64,000 bases of DNA from Cronobacter universalis NCTC 9529 (GCF_001277175.1 NZ_CP012258.1:62001-126000); one strand, 5' to 3'; counted from the first letter of the stretch, positions 48,250 to 57,953 are shown. Notes: generated from the sequence alone by a model not told the origin. Numbers and translations are program-made.

Positions 48250-48873
48250 TTAATTGAGGTTTTCAATAATCAATGGAATCTGCGAGAAAGCACTGTCTAT
48301 CTGGTCCTGCCTAATTTCGGCGCCGCGCGACATGCCTTCCGCCCGTATATACTGCACAGACTTGACCCCCAGAAAGTTAAAGAAACTTTCCAGATACCGC
48401 TCCTGAAAATCCATATCTTCAAGAGGAAGATCTTTGTAAAACCCCCCACGGCAGGATGCAATAATCACCGTTTTATCTTTTACTAATCCGATCGGGCCAT
48501 GTTCGGTATAGCGAAAGGTTTTACCTGGCTGAGCAATCCGGTCAAGCCAGGATTTAAGTTGACTGGCAACAGAGAAGTTGTACATTGGCGCACCAATAAC
48601 AACGACATCGCTGGCAAGAAACTCATTCACTAACATGTCAGAAAACTGATGTTCTTTCGTGACGTTTTCGGAAAAAAAGATATCGCCCGAATCAGGCCGA
48701 AACCCCATTGCAATATCCCAGTTCATTTGCTGAATTTCGTCTTTAATTAAATCACGATAAGATACCTTTTCGACCCAAAAAGCTTCCCTGATGCTACGCA
48801 CGATTTCCTGAGATAACTGTCGAGAAATTGAGTCTTCGCCTGCGATACTTGAATCAATATGTAGTATTTTCAT
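48250..48873 (-). CDS. FMN-dependent NADH-azoreductase (AzoR family)
   Basis: 207-residue flavodoxin-fold enzyme beginning MKILHIDSSIAGEDSISRQL. The FMN-binding stretch APMYNFSVASQLKSWLDRI and ASCRGGFY are AzoR features. It reduces quinones and azo compounds with NADH. The ATG at 48873 lies inside the hydrolase gene end (20-bp overlap), so the two are coupled. It is probably a diverged paralogue of housekeeping AzoR. Confidence 0.85.
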   Translation of the reverse strand: MKILHIDSSIAGEDSISRQLSQEIVRSIREAFWVEKVSYRDLIKDEIQQMNWDIAMGFRPDSGDIFFSENVTKEHQFSDMLVNEFLASDVVVIGAPMYNFSVASQLKSWLDRIAQPGKTFRYTEHGPIGLVKDKTVIIASCRGGFYKDLPLEDMDFQERYLESFFNFLGVKSVQYIRAEGMSRGAEIRQDQIDSAFSQIPLIIENLN

Positions 48874-49666
48874 GACGCACCAGCTTCTTATTGGATGAAA
48901 GTTCCTCAGCCGCATCGCTAATGACTCGGACAATATCATCAGGATGTGAGATCATAGACAGATGTCCGGCATTTATCTGTTTTGTAGTAGCATGACTTTC
49001 TTTTGCAAATTGTCGCTGGACATCCGGGCTTAATGCCTGGTCATTTTCAGTTAATACATACCAGACAGGCTTTTCATGCCAGGCCGCATGAATTATTTTT
49101 TCGCTAAAAGCGGATGCAGCAATGGGTTGCTGGACTGAAGCCAGTATTCGGGCCTGAGATTGCGGTATATCATTGGCCATTACTTGCTGGAATATTTCTG
49201 GTTCATCCAGCCAAATCAGACCATTTTCATCCGGCCGAAACGCGGGAGGTGAGTTATGATGGCGCGCCAGCGCATCTGCTGCTGACTCGCCGCTGTCAGG
49301 TAATATTGCAGACAGATAAACCAGCCCTTTAACCCTGGGATCATTTCCGGCTTGCGTTATTACCGCGCCGCCCCAGGAATGACCTACAAGCAGGACATTG
49401 CCTTTTTGCCTGGCCAGAACTCGTTCCGTTATTGTTACATCTTCTTTCAAAGACGTAAGTGAATTTTGTACAGCCGTAACGTGATAGCCCAGCGCCTGCA
49501 ACTTTCCTGTCACTGCGTTCCAGCACGAACCATCAGTAAAAGCCCCATGCACGAGCACGATATTATTAATTTTCACATCACCCTCCTGAGCGTGAGTGAC
49601 TGATGCGATGCATAAACCAGCCATCAGGAAACTCCTGCGTAATAGCTGTCGCAAAACGTGATTCAT
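48854..49666 (-). CDS. Secreted alpha/beta hydrolase
   Basis: 270 residues. An N-terminal signal (RRSFLMAGLCIASVTHAQEG) carries a twin-arginine-like RRSFLM motif. The hydrolase core has NNIVLVHGAFTDGSCW, the nucleophile elbow LLVGHSWGGAV and the late NAGHLSMISHP with the catalytic His. Such enzymes are annotated as salicylate-esterase/haloperoxidase-like; the substrate is unknown. First gene of an operon divergent from an AraC-type regulator, 115 bp apart. Confidence 0.8.
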   Translation of the reverse strand: MNHVLRQLLRRSFLMAGLCIASVTHAQEGDVKINNIVLVHGAFTDGSCWNAVTGKLQALGYHVTAVQNSLTSLKEDVTITERVLARQKGNVLLVGHSWGGAVITQAGNDPRVKGLVYLSAILPDSGESAADALARHHNSPPAFRPDENGLIWLDEPEIFQQVMANDIPQSQARILASVQQPIAASAFSEKIIHAAWHEKPVWYVLTENDQALSPDVQRQFAKESHATTKQINAGHLSMISHPDDIVRVISDAAEELSSNKKLVRHENTTY

Positions 49667-49781
49667 CAGAGAACTCCATGAATGATTTACCGCCTGAGTC
49701 TATCTGAGTGCACAAATGCGTATGAAGTGTCCGGAGTGACATATAAGATGTAAAATCAGACATTATTAAGAGTGGAACACA

Positions 49782-50780
49782 ATGCGTATTGCTCTTGTTG
49801 CCGTGCCGGGTAGCATGCGTTCAGCGCTGGCTGGATTAACAGACATATTCTGGCTTGCCAGCCATGTGGTGATGAACAACCCTGTGTTGAACCGTAATGC
49901 GGATGCGTCAGCTCCGCTGTTTTCAACCCACATCGTTACCGCGGATGGGCTACCCGTGGAAGACGCGCAAGGCCGTCTGATTCAGGCTGACGCCGCTTTC
50001 TCGATGGATAAGGAATTTGACCTTATCGTCGCTACCGGAATGCGGCTTGATGAGCACCGCTATCCCGTTGATGTGGAAGCAATCAATGTAGCGGCGAAAT
50101 GGATAAAACGTCACCACTCTTGCGGGGGGCGTGTCGCCGGTGTGTGTGCCGGCGGATTTATTCTCGCAGAGGCTGGGCTGCTCAATGGTCGAAACTGCGC
50201 CACAACCTGGTGGTTGTTCCATACGTTTAGAGAACGGTATCCGGCTGCAAAGCCTGCATGGGGTAAAACGCTTGTAGAAGATGGTACTGTTATCACTTCC
50301 GGCGGACCGCTTTCATGGATAGACCTCGCATTAAATGTGGTTAGCGCTTTTGCGGGGCCGGAGGCCGCAAAGCTCACCACGGATATGGCAATAGCGGATG
50401 GCCAGCCGCTGTCACAGCATTTATATGCTCCCAGGGGATTCCTTAATTCGGTGCATCCGTTGCTGATGCAGGCTGAACATCTGGTGCGTTATGGCAACCC
50501 ATCGATTACCGTTGAACAGCTGGCAGCGGCGCTTAATATGACCACCCGAACTCTTCATCGAAAAATTCGCGACCTGTTACATGAGAGCCCTAAAAATTTC
50601 ATTATCAGAGTTCGTATCGAGATGGCGACAAGGATGCTGGAAGACTCGGCGAAGACCGTACAGCAGATAGCTATTGAGTGCGGTTATAGCGATGAAGGCG
50701 CGTTTCGTCGCGCTTTTAACGCCGTAACGGGCATGTCGCCCATGCTGTATAAAAAATGGTTTAAAAATCGCAGCCTGTGA
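49782..50780 (+). CDS. AraC-family regulator with DJ-1/PfpI-like N-terminal domain
   Basis: 332 residues: an N-terminal class I glutamine-amidotransferase-like domain (about 1-190, with GGRVAGVCAGGFILAEAGLL) and a C-terminal AraC double helix-turn-helix (LAAALNMTTRTLHRKIRDLL, IAIECGYSDEGAFRRAF). This is the FtrA/GlxA type. It probably activates the divergent hydrolase-azoreductase-YciI operon in response to an electrophile or metabolite. Confidence 0.88.
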   Translation: MRIALVAVPGSMRSALAGLTDIFWLASHVVMNNPVLNRNADASAPLFSTHIVTADGLPVEDAQGRLIQADAAFSMDKEFDLIVATGMRLDEHRYPVDVEAINVAAKWIKRHHSCGGRVAGVCAGGFILAEAGLLNGRNCATTWWLFHTFRERYPAAKPAWGKTLVEDGTVITSGGPLSWIDLALNVVSAFAGPEAAKLTTDMAIADGQPLSQHLYAPRGFLNSVHPLLMQAEHLVRYGNPSITVEQLAAALNMTTRTLHRKIRDLLHESPKNFIIRVRIEMATRMLEDSAKTVQQIAIECGYSDEGAFRRAFNAVTGMSPMLYKKWFKNRSL

Positions 50781-51170
50781 CTTCGGTGCGGTTGGATACG
50801 CGTTTTATCATTCCCCCCCATTCGCCCGGCAGTGCAAAATATTCCCCTCTCTGGTTTACCCGCACCGGCAAAGATATCCGTGACGGGCCACAGGCGAAAC
50901 AGGGCCTCATCGACTGCGTATAAGTGGTTTTCACGGTATGCCGCGGCGCCATCGGGAACGTCAGCCGCCATCAAGGATGTACTCCACGAAAATATGGGTT
51001 ACAACGAATCGTTATGCCGTGTGTCAGACGGTGTGCTGGCTCTGTGCCCAATCCGCAGCCAGGCCCGCTTACCTGAGAAAAGGACAAAGTTGTGCGTGGG
51101 TATAAGTAAGAACGACAGGCGGTGGATGAGACCGCCGTCGGAGAGTGGCGCAGCGCCGCGAAATGCAGTT
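50781..51170. other. Region of about 390 bp with a possible gene remnant
   Basis: No intact gene. On the minus strand, 50952-50761 reads with good codon use toward its end (VRVNQRGEYFALPGEWGG, then MIKRVSNRTEV, stop at 50761), while the upstream part is better in another frame (ENHLYAVDEALFRLW). This mix suggests a decayed, frameshifted gene. It is downstream of the hcp-linked gene on the same strand, where an immunity gene would be expected. Confidence 0.35.
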
Positions 51171-52109
51171 TTACAACCGGCTTGCGATATTCTGCAGAAC
51201 GGTCATCTCTTCCTGAGAAAACTGCTTAGTGCCGCCGCGCAGCGTATTGAGCGTGATGTGCCACGGATTACCACGACTGATAACCACTTTTGAGCGGATA
51301 TCATAGTGCTGCGTCGCGAAATCCTCAGTGAGGAGCTTTTCCACCGGCGACAAATCGGCGTAGACCGTTGAGCCGCCAGGCCCTGCCGCGAAGCGGGCCG
51401 GGTGCGAGGCAAGACCGGATTCCAGCTGTGTTTTCGCCTTCGCCGGATCTTTCACCACCTTGTTATTGGTCTCTTCGAAAAACTTATTCACTTTATTACG
51501 CACTTTCACGGCTTTTTTGACGGTTTCCAGAAAGCGTTTGTTGTTCGCCGTCTGTCTGTCCGACAACGTATTGCGCAGGAGCACCAGCACCCCGCCCACG
51601 ACGCCGCAAACACCCCCTGCGGCCAGAAATGCGGTGCGCACGCCCAGAGACGAAGCCGCGTTTGCCGCGGCGCTACCGGATGTGACCGTCGCGGCGACAC
51701 CGGCGGACGCGCCAAACATCCCGCCGAGCCCTGTGATAATTTTACCGGCAAAATCATAGCTGATTTTAGTGGCTTCATTATAAATGTTGCCCCCGCGCCC
51801 GCCCATGCGAGGAACGCGGGTATTATACCGGTCAAAGAACTGGCGGTTATTCTGAATAGTATTATTCGGTCCGGAATTGAGTAATCCCATTTCCAGATCG
51901 CGCCCGCCGTTATTGACGCCAACAGGGCGGGAGCTGGCCAGTAATTGCTCATAGCTATACATCACGCTGCGTTCTTCAGCATTTTCAAACTGATACAGCA
52001 TGTCATCATCGAGTTCATTCACGAAGTCGATAATGGTATGTATTTCTTGTTCATTAAAGTGGGACCGATCGGAAAGAAGGGCATTTATCATGGAGTTAAT
52101 TTCTGCCAT
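51171..52109 (-). CDS. Unrecognised glycine-zipper protein linked to hcp (candidate T6SS effector)
   Basis: 312 residues, start supported by AAGGAG eight bases upstream. The N-terminal 115 residues are polar and acidic. Residues 121-178 are hydrophobic and rich in Gly/Ala (ITGLGGMFGASAGVAATVTS; AAGGVCGVVGGVLVLL), a glycine-zipper pattern typical of pore-forming or membrane-inserting proteins. A basic, helical region follows (VKKAVKVRNKVNKFFEE), then a mixed C-terminal domain (GNPWHITLNTLRGGTKQFS). I do not recognise the family. It starts 18 bp after hcp, so it is co-expressed and may be Hcp-carried cargo that acts on membranes. Confidence 0.65.
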   Translation of the reverse strand: MAEINSMINALLSDRSHFNEQEIHTIIDFVNELDDDMLYQFENAEERSVMYSYEQLLASSRPVGVNNGGRDLEMGLLNSGPNNTIQNNRQFFDRYNTRVPRMGGRGGNIYNEATKISYDFAGKIITGLGGMFGASAGVAATVTSGSAAANAASSLGVRTAFLAAGGVCGVVGGVLVLLRNTLSDRQTANNKRFLETVKKAVKVRNKVNKFFEETNNKVVKDPAKAKTQLESGLASHPARFAAGPGGSTVYADLSPVEKLLTEDFATQHYDIRSKVVISRGNPWHITLNTLRGGTKQFSQEEMTVLQNIASRL

Positions 52110-52127
52110 CTTGCCACTCCTTTTTTA

Positions 52128-52610
52128 TCAGAGTTCTTTATTCTGTTTAATATCCCAGCCAGCTTTAGTTTCAGCGCCTTTGGTGCCCTGATTCGACTGT
52201 TCCCAGTAATGGAAATTCACTTTCGCGGCCTGGAAGTAGTAATTTACCAGTACCGTATCGGTTTGACCGACGCCGGTAAATTCCGTCCGGGTGACCAGCA
52301 CATCTTCAAGAACGATTTTTGAATATTCCACCTGCTGACCACCGGCTTTACAGACAGAAAGCTCAACCTTATTGACGTGCTTACCGCTGGCGCAGAACTT
52401 AAGGATCGCGGGTGTGCCTTTATCCACAATGGCCTGCACGGCTAAATCCTGAAAGTTAACTTTACCGGCACCGCCGCCGCCACCCACAGCCATATTACCC
52501 GGCTGCGCTGCGCCCCAGTTAAAAGAGAGCACATCGATCCAGCTGGAATGGTTAGCATCTTTAGATTCGCCAGTAACGCCTTCCACTTTCAGGAACATAT
52601 CAATAGCCAT
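52128..52610 (-). CDS. hcp: Type VI secretion tube protein Hcp
   Basis: 160 residues beginning MAIDMFLKVEGVTGESKDAN, the standard Hcp N-terminus, with ISFNWG-like DVLSFNWGAAQPG, a glycine-rich extended loop (AVGGGGGAGKVNF), and late strands VLVTRTEFTGVGQTDTV and VNYYFQAAKVNFHYW. Hcp forms hexameric rings of the secreted tube and carries small effectors in its lumen. AAGGAG precedes the ATG. No other T6SS structural gene is present, so this is an orphan hcp that would rely on a T6SS elsewhere. Confidence 0.93.
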   Translation of the reverse strand: MAIDMFLKVEGVTGESKDANHSSWIDVLSFNWGAAQPGNMAVGGGGGAGKVNFQDLAVQAIVDKGTPAILKFCASGKHVNKVELSVCKAGGQQVEYSKIVLEDVLVTRTEFTGVGQTDTVLVNYYFQAAKVNFHYWEQSNQGTKGAETKAGWDIKQNKEL

Positions 52611-53207
52611 GTAATACTCCTTGTTATCAGATAGCAGGTGAGAATTAAGCAGAGCCCGGAGGCAAATAATGCGGTTTCACTGTAAATTTATTCAAAAGGC
52701 TAAACAATACCGCCCCGGAAATTAAGACGAATCTCATTCGAATTATTTCCGCGTATATCCTGTATTTGTTTCATTTTTATTGCCGGAGCATTGCCGCTGC
52801 AAAAAAAATTAAATGTGCCGTAGCTCACAAAAAAACGCGGCTTGAGCAACAGCAAACGCATAATGACATTGATTAACATTAATAAGGAAAAATTATCATA
52901 GCGTTTACCGCTGCGTTTTATTTGAAATAATACGTTATAAAACAATCTTGTTTTACGTCTGGTTTGCCGGGTGAAAAAAATCGCACCTGCGATTTATCTT
53001 AAATCCCTTTCTTACTTAGAAAATGAAATATTAACAATGTTATTAGTTACCTTCAAAAATACCGTTTCGTTAATTCAGCAAAATCTTAAATTCGCTGCTA
53101 TTCCGTCTCCCCCCTAAAAAAGGGGGGAAACTGATATAACGCTAAAGCGCACATCCACCCCGCCGATAAGCAACATGATGCTATTTCAACCGGAAGGAGT
53201 TCGGAAA
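52611..53207. other. Divergent AT-rich promoter region between hcp and the next gene
   Basis: About 600 bp, strongly AT-rich, no plausible gene. The size and composition suggest an H-NS-silenced regulatory region shared by the divergent genes. Confidence 0.45.
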
Positions 53208-54023
53208 GTGACCACCATCGTACCCACAATGCAGGACAGTTATGCCGTAAGCAGTGATTATTACGCCAGAAAAAAAGGCCAGGAAACGATCGGTATCTCA
53301 ACCGACAAAACCAGTGCCGTACAGTCCGGCAGTGAAACGCCTGCCAGTGCCGGACAGAGCAAAGAAGATCAAAGTAAAAGTCTGCAAAACATGCTGGCGC
53401 AGCGTCGCGCCGTGCTGGAGCAGCAGGCGAACAGCAGCGTGCCGGGCCTCGAGCTGCACAGTGAGATTTCCGATAACTTCGCGGATTTCTCTAAACTCTC
53501 CACGCTCTCGTCTCTGGATATGGGCGCCCTGCTCTCCGAAGCGCTGAGCACGCCTGCGGCCAGCACGTCTAACTCAACGACCAGCGATATGGATCTCGCC
53601 ATGCAGCAGGCCAAGCTGAACTATCTTGTGGCGCAGTATGTGCCGCAGGAAAACCAGGCCAAAGCGCAGGACATCGTCACAGCATGGATGACAAAGAAAA
53701 CCGCCGCGCAGGATGACGAGATGAAAACGATGACGCAGGCGTTTATCGACATCGCAAAACAGAATGGCGATATGGCGAGTATAAAAGAGTATGAGAATCA
53801 GCTCAGTCTGCTGGAGGCTGGTAAGGGTGAATCCCAGAAGGCGCGCAACGGTATGCTTGCCGTGACGGCAACCTCTTCCAGCGCCCCCGAATGGTTTTCC
53901 GGCTTCATGCGTAAAGTGAATGAGAGCCAGGATCCCACCCCGGTAAAGCAGCTCGAAAAAGACCATATCGACGCTCTGAAATCGCAGTGGACCACGTTCC
54001 TGGCGCGTGTCAGTAAGCATTAA
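53208..54023 (+). CDS. Unrecognised Ser/Thr-rich protein divergent from hcp
   Basis: 271 residues if started at GTG 53208, which has GGAAGGAG about eight bases upstream; ATG 53175 lacks a site. The first 120 residues are low in hydrophobicity and rich in Ser, Thr, Gln and Ala (TSAVQSGSETPASAGQSKED), with no classical signal peptide. The rest is helical (LNYLVAQYVPQENQAKAQDI; DEMKTMTQAFIDIAKQN). A disordered N-terminus with a helical body is seen in secreted effectors and translocator-type proteins, but I recognise no family. Position beside hcp makes a secretion link plausible. Confidence 0.6.
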   Translation: MTTIVPTMQDSYAVSSDYYARKKGQETIGISTDKTSAVQSGSETPASAGQSKEDQSKSLQNMLAQRRAVLEQQANSSVPGLELHSEISDNFADFSKLSTLSSLDMGALLSEALSTPAASTSNSTTSDMDLAMQQAKLNYLVAQYVPQENQAKAQDIVTAWMTKKTAAQDDEMKTMTQAFIDIAKQNGDMASIKEYENQLSLLEAGKGESQKARNGMLAVTATSSSAPEWFSGFMRKVNESQDPTPVKQLEKDHIDALKSQWTTFLARVSKH

Positions 54024-54115
54024 AACCTTGCACCGTCAGAGAGTGTTGTACTGGCGGTGAACCTCTCCTGCCCTTCTGCTGCCCCATCGTCGCCTTACAA
54101 AACAAACATCGCGCC

Positions 54116-55693
54116 TTAAGCCGCGTAGATCGATTTATCCTTGCCGGTCGCGATAGTGTTCGGCAGACGGAACGCCTGGTTGCGCCCGCGGTTTTTCGCA
54201 AGATACAGCGCGGTATCGGCGCCGCGAATGAGCACGCTGAACGCGTCTTCACGCCCGTTGCCCCTGACCGTATGACAACCGGCGCTGATGGTGACAATCT
54301 GCTCCGGCAGATCCGTTGACGGGTGCGGAAGATGCTTTTCCCTGACCATACTGACGGCCCGCTGCGCCAGCGCCAGCGCCTCTTCGCCAGTGGTATCCGG
54401 CAGTACGATCGCGAACTCCTCCCCACCGTAGCGCGCCACCAGATCGCAGGTGCGCAGCGTCACCATCTGTAACGTATTGCCAATGAGCCGCAGACAGGCG
54501 TCGCCGGCGGCATGGCCGCGGCTGTCGTTGTAGCGTTTGAAGAAATCGATATCGAGCATAATCAGCGACACCGGGCTTCCTGACGCTGCGGAATCCGCCA
54601 GCACTTTCGCGAGCGTGGTGTCGAATTTGCGGCGGTTGGCAAGCCCCGTCAGGCTGTCGGCCATCGCCATCGATTTAAAGGTCTGGTTCGCTTTCAGCAG
54701 TTCGTCGCGCAGCTGTTTGAGTTCCTGCTGATCGCGAATGCTGCTGCGCACCTTGCGAAACACCACGGAACTGAACACCAGAAACCCGAGCAGCAGCATA
54801 AAATTGGAGAGCAGTCCCGGCAGATTATTGCTCAGCCAGTGCATACGCACTTCCGCGCGATCGTAACCGGCGACCACCACCAGCGGCAGTTTTTCGGTGC
54901 GGGCAAACCCAAATACCCTTTCGATATGATCCAGCGACGCCACCCAGGTGCCGGTGCCGCGGTCGGCCCGGATAAGCTCGCGGGTAAACAGCGGGCTGCC
55001 GGAAATATTCATGTCGATTTTTGCTTTATCGTACGGTCGCACGCAGAGCACCGAGCCATCGGTCAGCAGCAGCGCCAGCATGTCGCGCGGGCCGAGTTCA
55101 AAATAGCTGTAAAAGCGCTGGAAATAGTCAAGCTTTACGGTGGCGAGCACCACACCCGCGAAGCCGCCGCTGAGATCGTTGACCCGCACCGACACCGGGA
55201 TCACCAGCTCATCCGACGCCAGGCTTTTGATCACGCGCCCGATATGAATGCCGGTCTGGCGGTTTTCATAGTGAAAACGGAAATAGTCGTTGTGCGTAAT
55301 GTCAGCAGGAATACCAGTGATGCCGGAAGACGAGCCTTTGATGATTCCCTGCGCGTTATAGAAATAGAGCCCGTCGAGCAGCGGCTGGCGCGCTTTCAGC
55401 CGCACCAGATAGCTGTGGTAGGTCGAGGCCTGGCCTGCGCCCACCGTAGTGCGTACGTCATCAAGCGTCTGGCCGACCGCCATAAAGGTATCTTCCGCCT
55501 GACGCACCTGGGCGACGGAGAGGTTGACGGCCTTGTTTGCCGCCTGTGCTATCTCATCGTCCCAGGAGTGCATAAACACCAGTACGTTCGTGCCGATCCC
55601 GCCCACCAGGAGGAACAGAAGTAAGACAGCCAGGCTTCGGCCAAGCGACGTGCTTAACCCAAGTCGGTAGGAAATAAACTGTCTGAGAGTCAC
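54116..55693 (-). CDS. Membrane diguanylate cyclase with Cache-type sensor
   Basis: 525 residues: membrane segment 1 (SLAVLLLFLLVGGIGTNVLV), a periplasmic dCache-like domain (about 45-280), membrane segment 2 (LLSNFMLLLGFLVFSSVVFR) and a GGDEF domain. The active site is RYGGEEFAIVLPD, and an RxxD inhibitory site (RTCD) stands five residues ahead, so feedback inhibition by c-di-GMP is expected. It makes c-di-GMP and is likely to promote sessile growth. No linked phosphodiesterase. Confidence 0.92.
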   Translation of the reverse strand: MTLRQFISYRLGLSTSLGRSLAVLLLFLLVGGIGTNVLVFMHSWDDEIAQAANKAVNLSVAQVRQAEDTFMAVGQTLDDVRTTVGAGQASTYHSYLVRLKARQPLLDGLYFYNAQGIIKGSSSGITGIPADITHNDYFRFHYENRQTGIHIGRVIKSLASDELVIPVSVRVNDLSGGFAGVVLATVKLDYFQRFYSYFELGPRDMLALLLTDGSVLCVRPYDKAKIDMNISGSPLFTRELIRADRGTGTWVASLDHIERVFGFARTEKLPLVVVAGYDRAEVRMHWLSNNLPGLLSNFMLLLGFLVFSSVVFRKVRSSIRDQQELKQLRDELLKANQTFKSMAMADSLTGLANRRKFDTTLAKVLADSAASGSPVSLIMLDIDFFKRYNDSRGHAAGDACLRLIGNTLQMVTLRTCDLVARYGGEEFAIVLPDTTGEEALALAQRAVSMVREKHLPHPSTDLPEQIVTISAGCHTVRGNGREDAFSVLIRGADTALYLAKNRGRNQAFRLPNTIATGKDKSIYAA

Positions 55694-56046
55694 GAAACGT
55701 TTCCCCGGAAATAACCAACGTTGCTTCAGGGGTTATCGGTACTGCCCGCCGTTTCTGGAGGGCCTGGCGCGCGCCTGGTGACAATAATTTAACAGTACGG
55801 AGCAAGTACTCACACCGTTAACGGTAACATTACAGATAAGGGCTCAGACGGCAGGCGTGCCCTGATGGAAAAATCGACACGCACCCGGCGCGACGCGCAG
55901 GATAGCGCCGTCGGCGTTTACCCGCAGTGCCCCTCTCCCCCTCACGCTTTCACCACACAGACTTTCTTTCAGCAGACTGAAAAAAACCCCGCTCAATGAT
56001 ACGCTTGACTCCGCGCTCCCCCGCCGACGTTATGCAGGTAAAAATA
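55694..56046. other. Divergent intergenic region, no gene seen
   Basis: About 350 bp between the cyclase gene start and the GntR regulator gene. No convincing frame or structure beyond short GC-rich stretches. Confidence 0.4.
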
Positions 56047-56766
56047 ATGAATAAAAAAGAGTTTGTGACCCAGGATCTGCTCAGCAAAATCTATCAGGAC
56101 GCCACGCCGGGGCCGCGTAAGCTGGCGCCGGAAAGGCAGCTGGCTGAAGAGTATGGCGTCTCGCGTTTTACTATCCGCCAGGCGCTGGAAAAACTGGTGA
56201 GCATCGGCGTGGTGCGGATTGTTCAGGGCTCAGGCGCCTGGATCAACGAACAGGCACGCAATAACCCGCTGGTCTACAACTCGATTACCGAAAAACGCTT
56301 CGATCAAATCCGCTACCGGATGATTAGCCTGCATAAAAAACGCCCGGACAAAGCGGCGCAGCAGATTTTCGGCATTGATGAGGAAAGCTTCATCTGGCAT
56401 TTTTGCCGTCTGCGCTACGTCGATGACGCGCCTGTTCAGCTGCAAATTTCCAGTATGCCGGCGGCGGATTTCCCCGATCTGAATCAGCAGGCTATTGAGC
56501 ACTCTATTCAGCAGTATGTCCTGAGCAAAGGGCTGACGATTTCCCACATGCTGACCACCTATCGCGCCGTGAGCGTGAGCCGTGAACAGGCGGTATTACT
56601 GGGCTGCAAGAAGGGCAGCCCGGCCATGCACATTAATAATCGCGGCATTCTGGAGGGCGGGCGCGTCTTCGAGGTGAGCGATATTATTGATATCAATTAT
56701 ACCTGCACCTACGTCATCCCGTATAACCGCGAGCATTTAACCCGTCGCCAGAATCAGGGCGTGTGA
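56047..56766 (+). CDS. GntR-family regulator with UTRA domain
   Basis: 239 residues from ATG 56047 ([17 protein letters not shown]); in-frame ATG codons upstream are less well placed. The winged helix ([40 protein letters not shown]) is followed by a UTRA ligand domain ([20 protein letters not shown]). HutC-type regulators commonly repress sugar or PTS genes and respond to phosphosugars. The neighbouring dehydratase and PTS genes are the probable targets. Its end overlaps the convergent dehydratase gene by 13 bp. Confidence 0.88.
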   Translation: MNKKEFVTQDLLSKIYQDATPGPRKLAPERQLAEEYGVSRFTIRQALEKLVSIGVVRIVQGSGAWINEQARNNPLVYNSITEKRFDQIRYRMISLHKKRPDKAAQQIFGIDEESFIWHFCRLRYVDDAPVQLQISSMPAADFPDLNQQAIEHSIQQYVLSKGLTISHMLTTYRAVSVSREQAVLLGCKKGSPAMHINNRGILEGGRVFEVSDIIDINYTCTYVIPYNREHLTRRQNQGV

Positions 56767-57953
56767 AGGGTGCCGTCCGGCAGGCGGCTTTGCGTCCATT
56801 CATGCGGGCGATACATCACCGGATGCGCCTGCGCCAGCGTCTCGTTGAATCCCACGCCAATGCCGGCATTCACCGGCGGATAGATAAAGCCGTCTTTAAC
56901 CTCAGGCGCGCCGGGGAAAACCCGATCCGTCATGGCGGAGCGCGGGATAAACTCCTGAATGGCCGCGTTATGCAGATGAATATTTAAATGCGTATTCACC
57001 GCCACGCCAATCGGCGTCATATCGCCAGGGCCGTGCCAGGCGAGTCGCACGCCGAACGCCTGACACAGATGCGCCAGTTTCAACGCCGGGGTGATCCCGC
57101 CGATTTGCGACACATGACAGCGGATAAAGTCGATACGGCGGTTAACAATCAGATCGTGCCATTCACTCGGGTTATTAAAGAGTTCCCCCATCGCCAGCGG
57201 CACGCAGCTGTGCTGGCGCACCTGTTCAAGCCAGGCGCTCTGCTGCGGCGGCAGAATATCTTCAATAAAATAGGGCTGGTATGGCTCCAGTTGTTTCGCA
57301 AGCTGTATGGCCTGCTGCGGGAACAGGCGCTCGTGAACATCATGCAGAAAATGCAGGCTCCAGCCATATTTCTCGCGCAGCGCGCGGAACATATCGACGG
57401 TATTGCGCATATATTCCTGCTGATCGAACCAGGCGCCGGGCGTCGGGTTTTCCGGCGCGTGCAGGCCGGAAGGCGTACCGCCGTAAAAACCGAGCTGACA
57501 GCGGATATGGCGATAGCCCTGTTCGATAAGCGCGTCCACTGACGTGAAGAGCGCGTCCAGCGTGTCGCCGCTGGCGTGGCTGTACGCCGGGATGGCGTCA
57601 CGGGATTTGCCGCCAAAAAGCTGATACAGCGGCATACCGGCGAGCTGGCTTTTGATATCCCACAGCGCCATATCCACGCCTGAAATCGCGTTGTTCATCA
57701 CCGGACCGTTACGCCAGTAGGCGTTAACGTTCATCATCTGCCACAGATCTTCGATGTTGTTCGCATCGCGGCCCGTCAGCAGCGGCTGTAAATACTCCTC
57801 CACCATGGTTTTAACGGCGAGCGGCCGCTGCTGAAATGTGGCGCAACCGTGCCCTGTGACGCCCTGATCGGTCGTCACACGAACCGTCACCAGGTTATGT
57901 CTGTCCGGGCGGGTAATAAAACATTCGATATTTTTGATGTTCACAGGCGTCAC
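56754..57953 (-). CDS. RspA/ManD-like sugar-acid dehydratase, enolase superfamily
   Basis: 399 residues. Metal ligands of the enolase superfamily are visible: [11 protein letters not shown] (Asp, with following His), YFIEDILPP (Glu) and [11 protein letters not shown] (Glu). The early QLGFYGG loop and [13 protein letters not shown] match the RspA/mannonate-dehydratase branch. Many of these enzymes dehydrate D-mannonate or D-gluconate, some with very low activity; RspA was linked to homoserine-lactone starvation sensing. The adjacent PTS gene suggests a dedicated sugar or sugar acid. Confidence 0.85.
   Translation of the reverse strand: MTPVNIKNIECFITRPDRHNLVTVRVTTDQGVTGHGCATFQQRPLAVKTMVEEYLQPLLTGRDANNIEDLWQMMNVNAYWRNGPVMNNAISGVDMALWDIKSQLAGMPLYQLFGGKSRDAIPAYSHASGDTLDALFTSVDALIEQGYRHIRCQLGFYGGTPSGLHAPENPTPGAWFDQQEYMRNTVDMFRALREKYGWSLHFLHDVHERLFPQQAIQLAKQLEPYQPYFIEDILPPQQSAWLEQVRQHSCVPLAMGELFNNPSEWHDLIVNRRIDFIRCHVSQIGGITPALKLAHLCQAFGVRLAWHGPGDMTPIGVAVNTHLNIHLHNAAIQEFIPRSAMTDRVFPGAPEVKDGFIYPPVNAGIGVGFNETLAQAHPVMYRPHEWTQSRLPDGTLHTP

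Noticed and set aside
50832..51293. 153-codon open frame on the plus strand overlapping the hcp-linked gene end
   Set aside because: No ribosome site, odd composition, overlaps a better-supported gene on the other strand.
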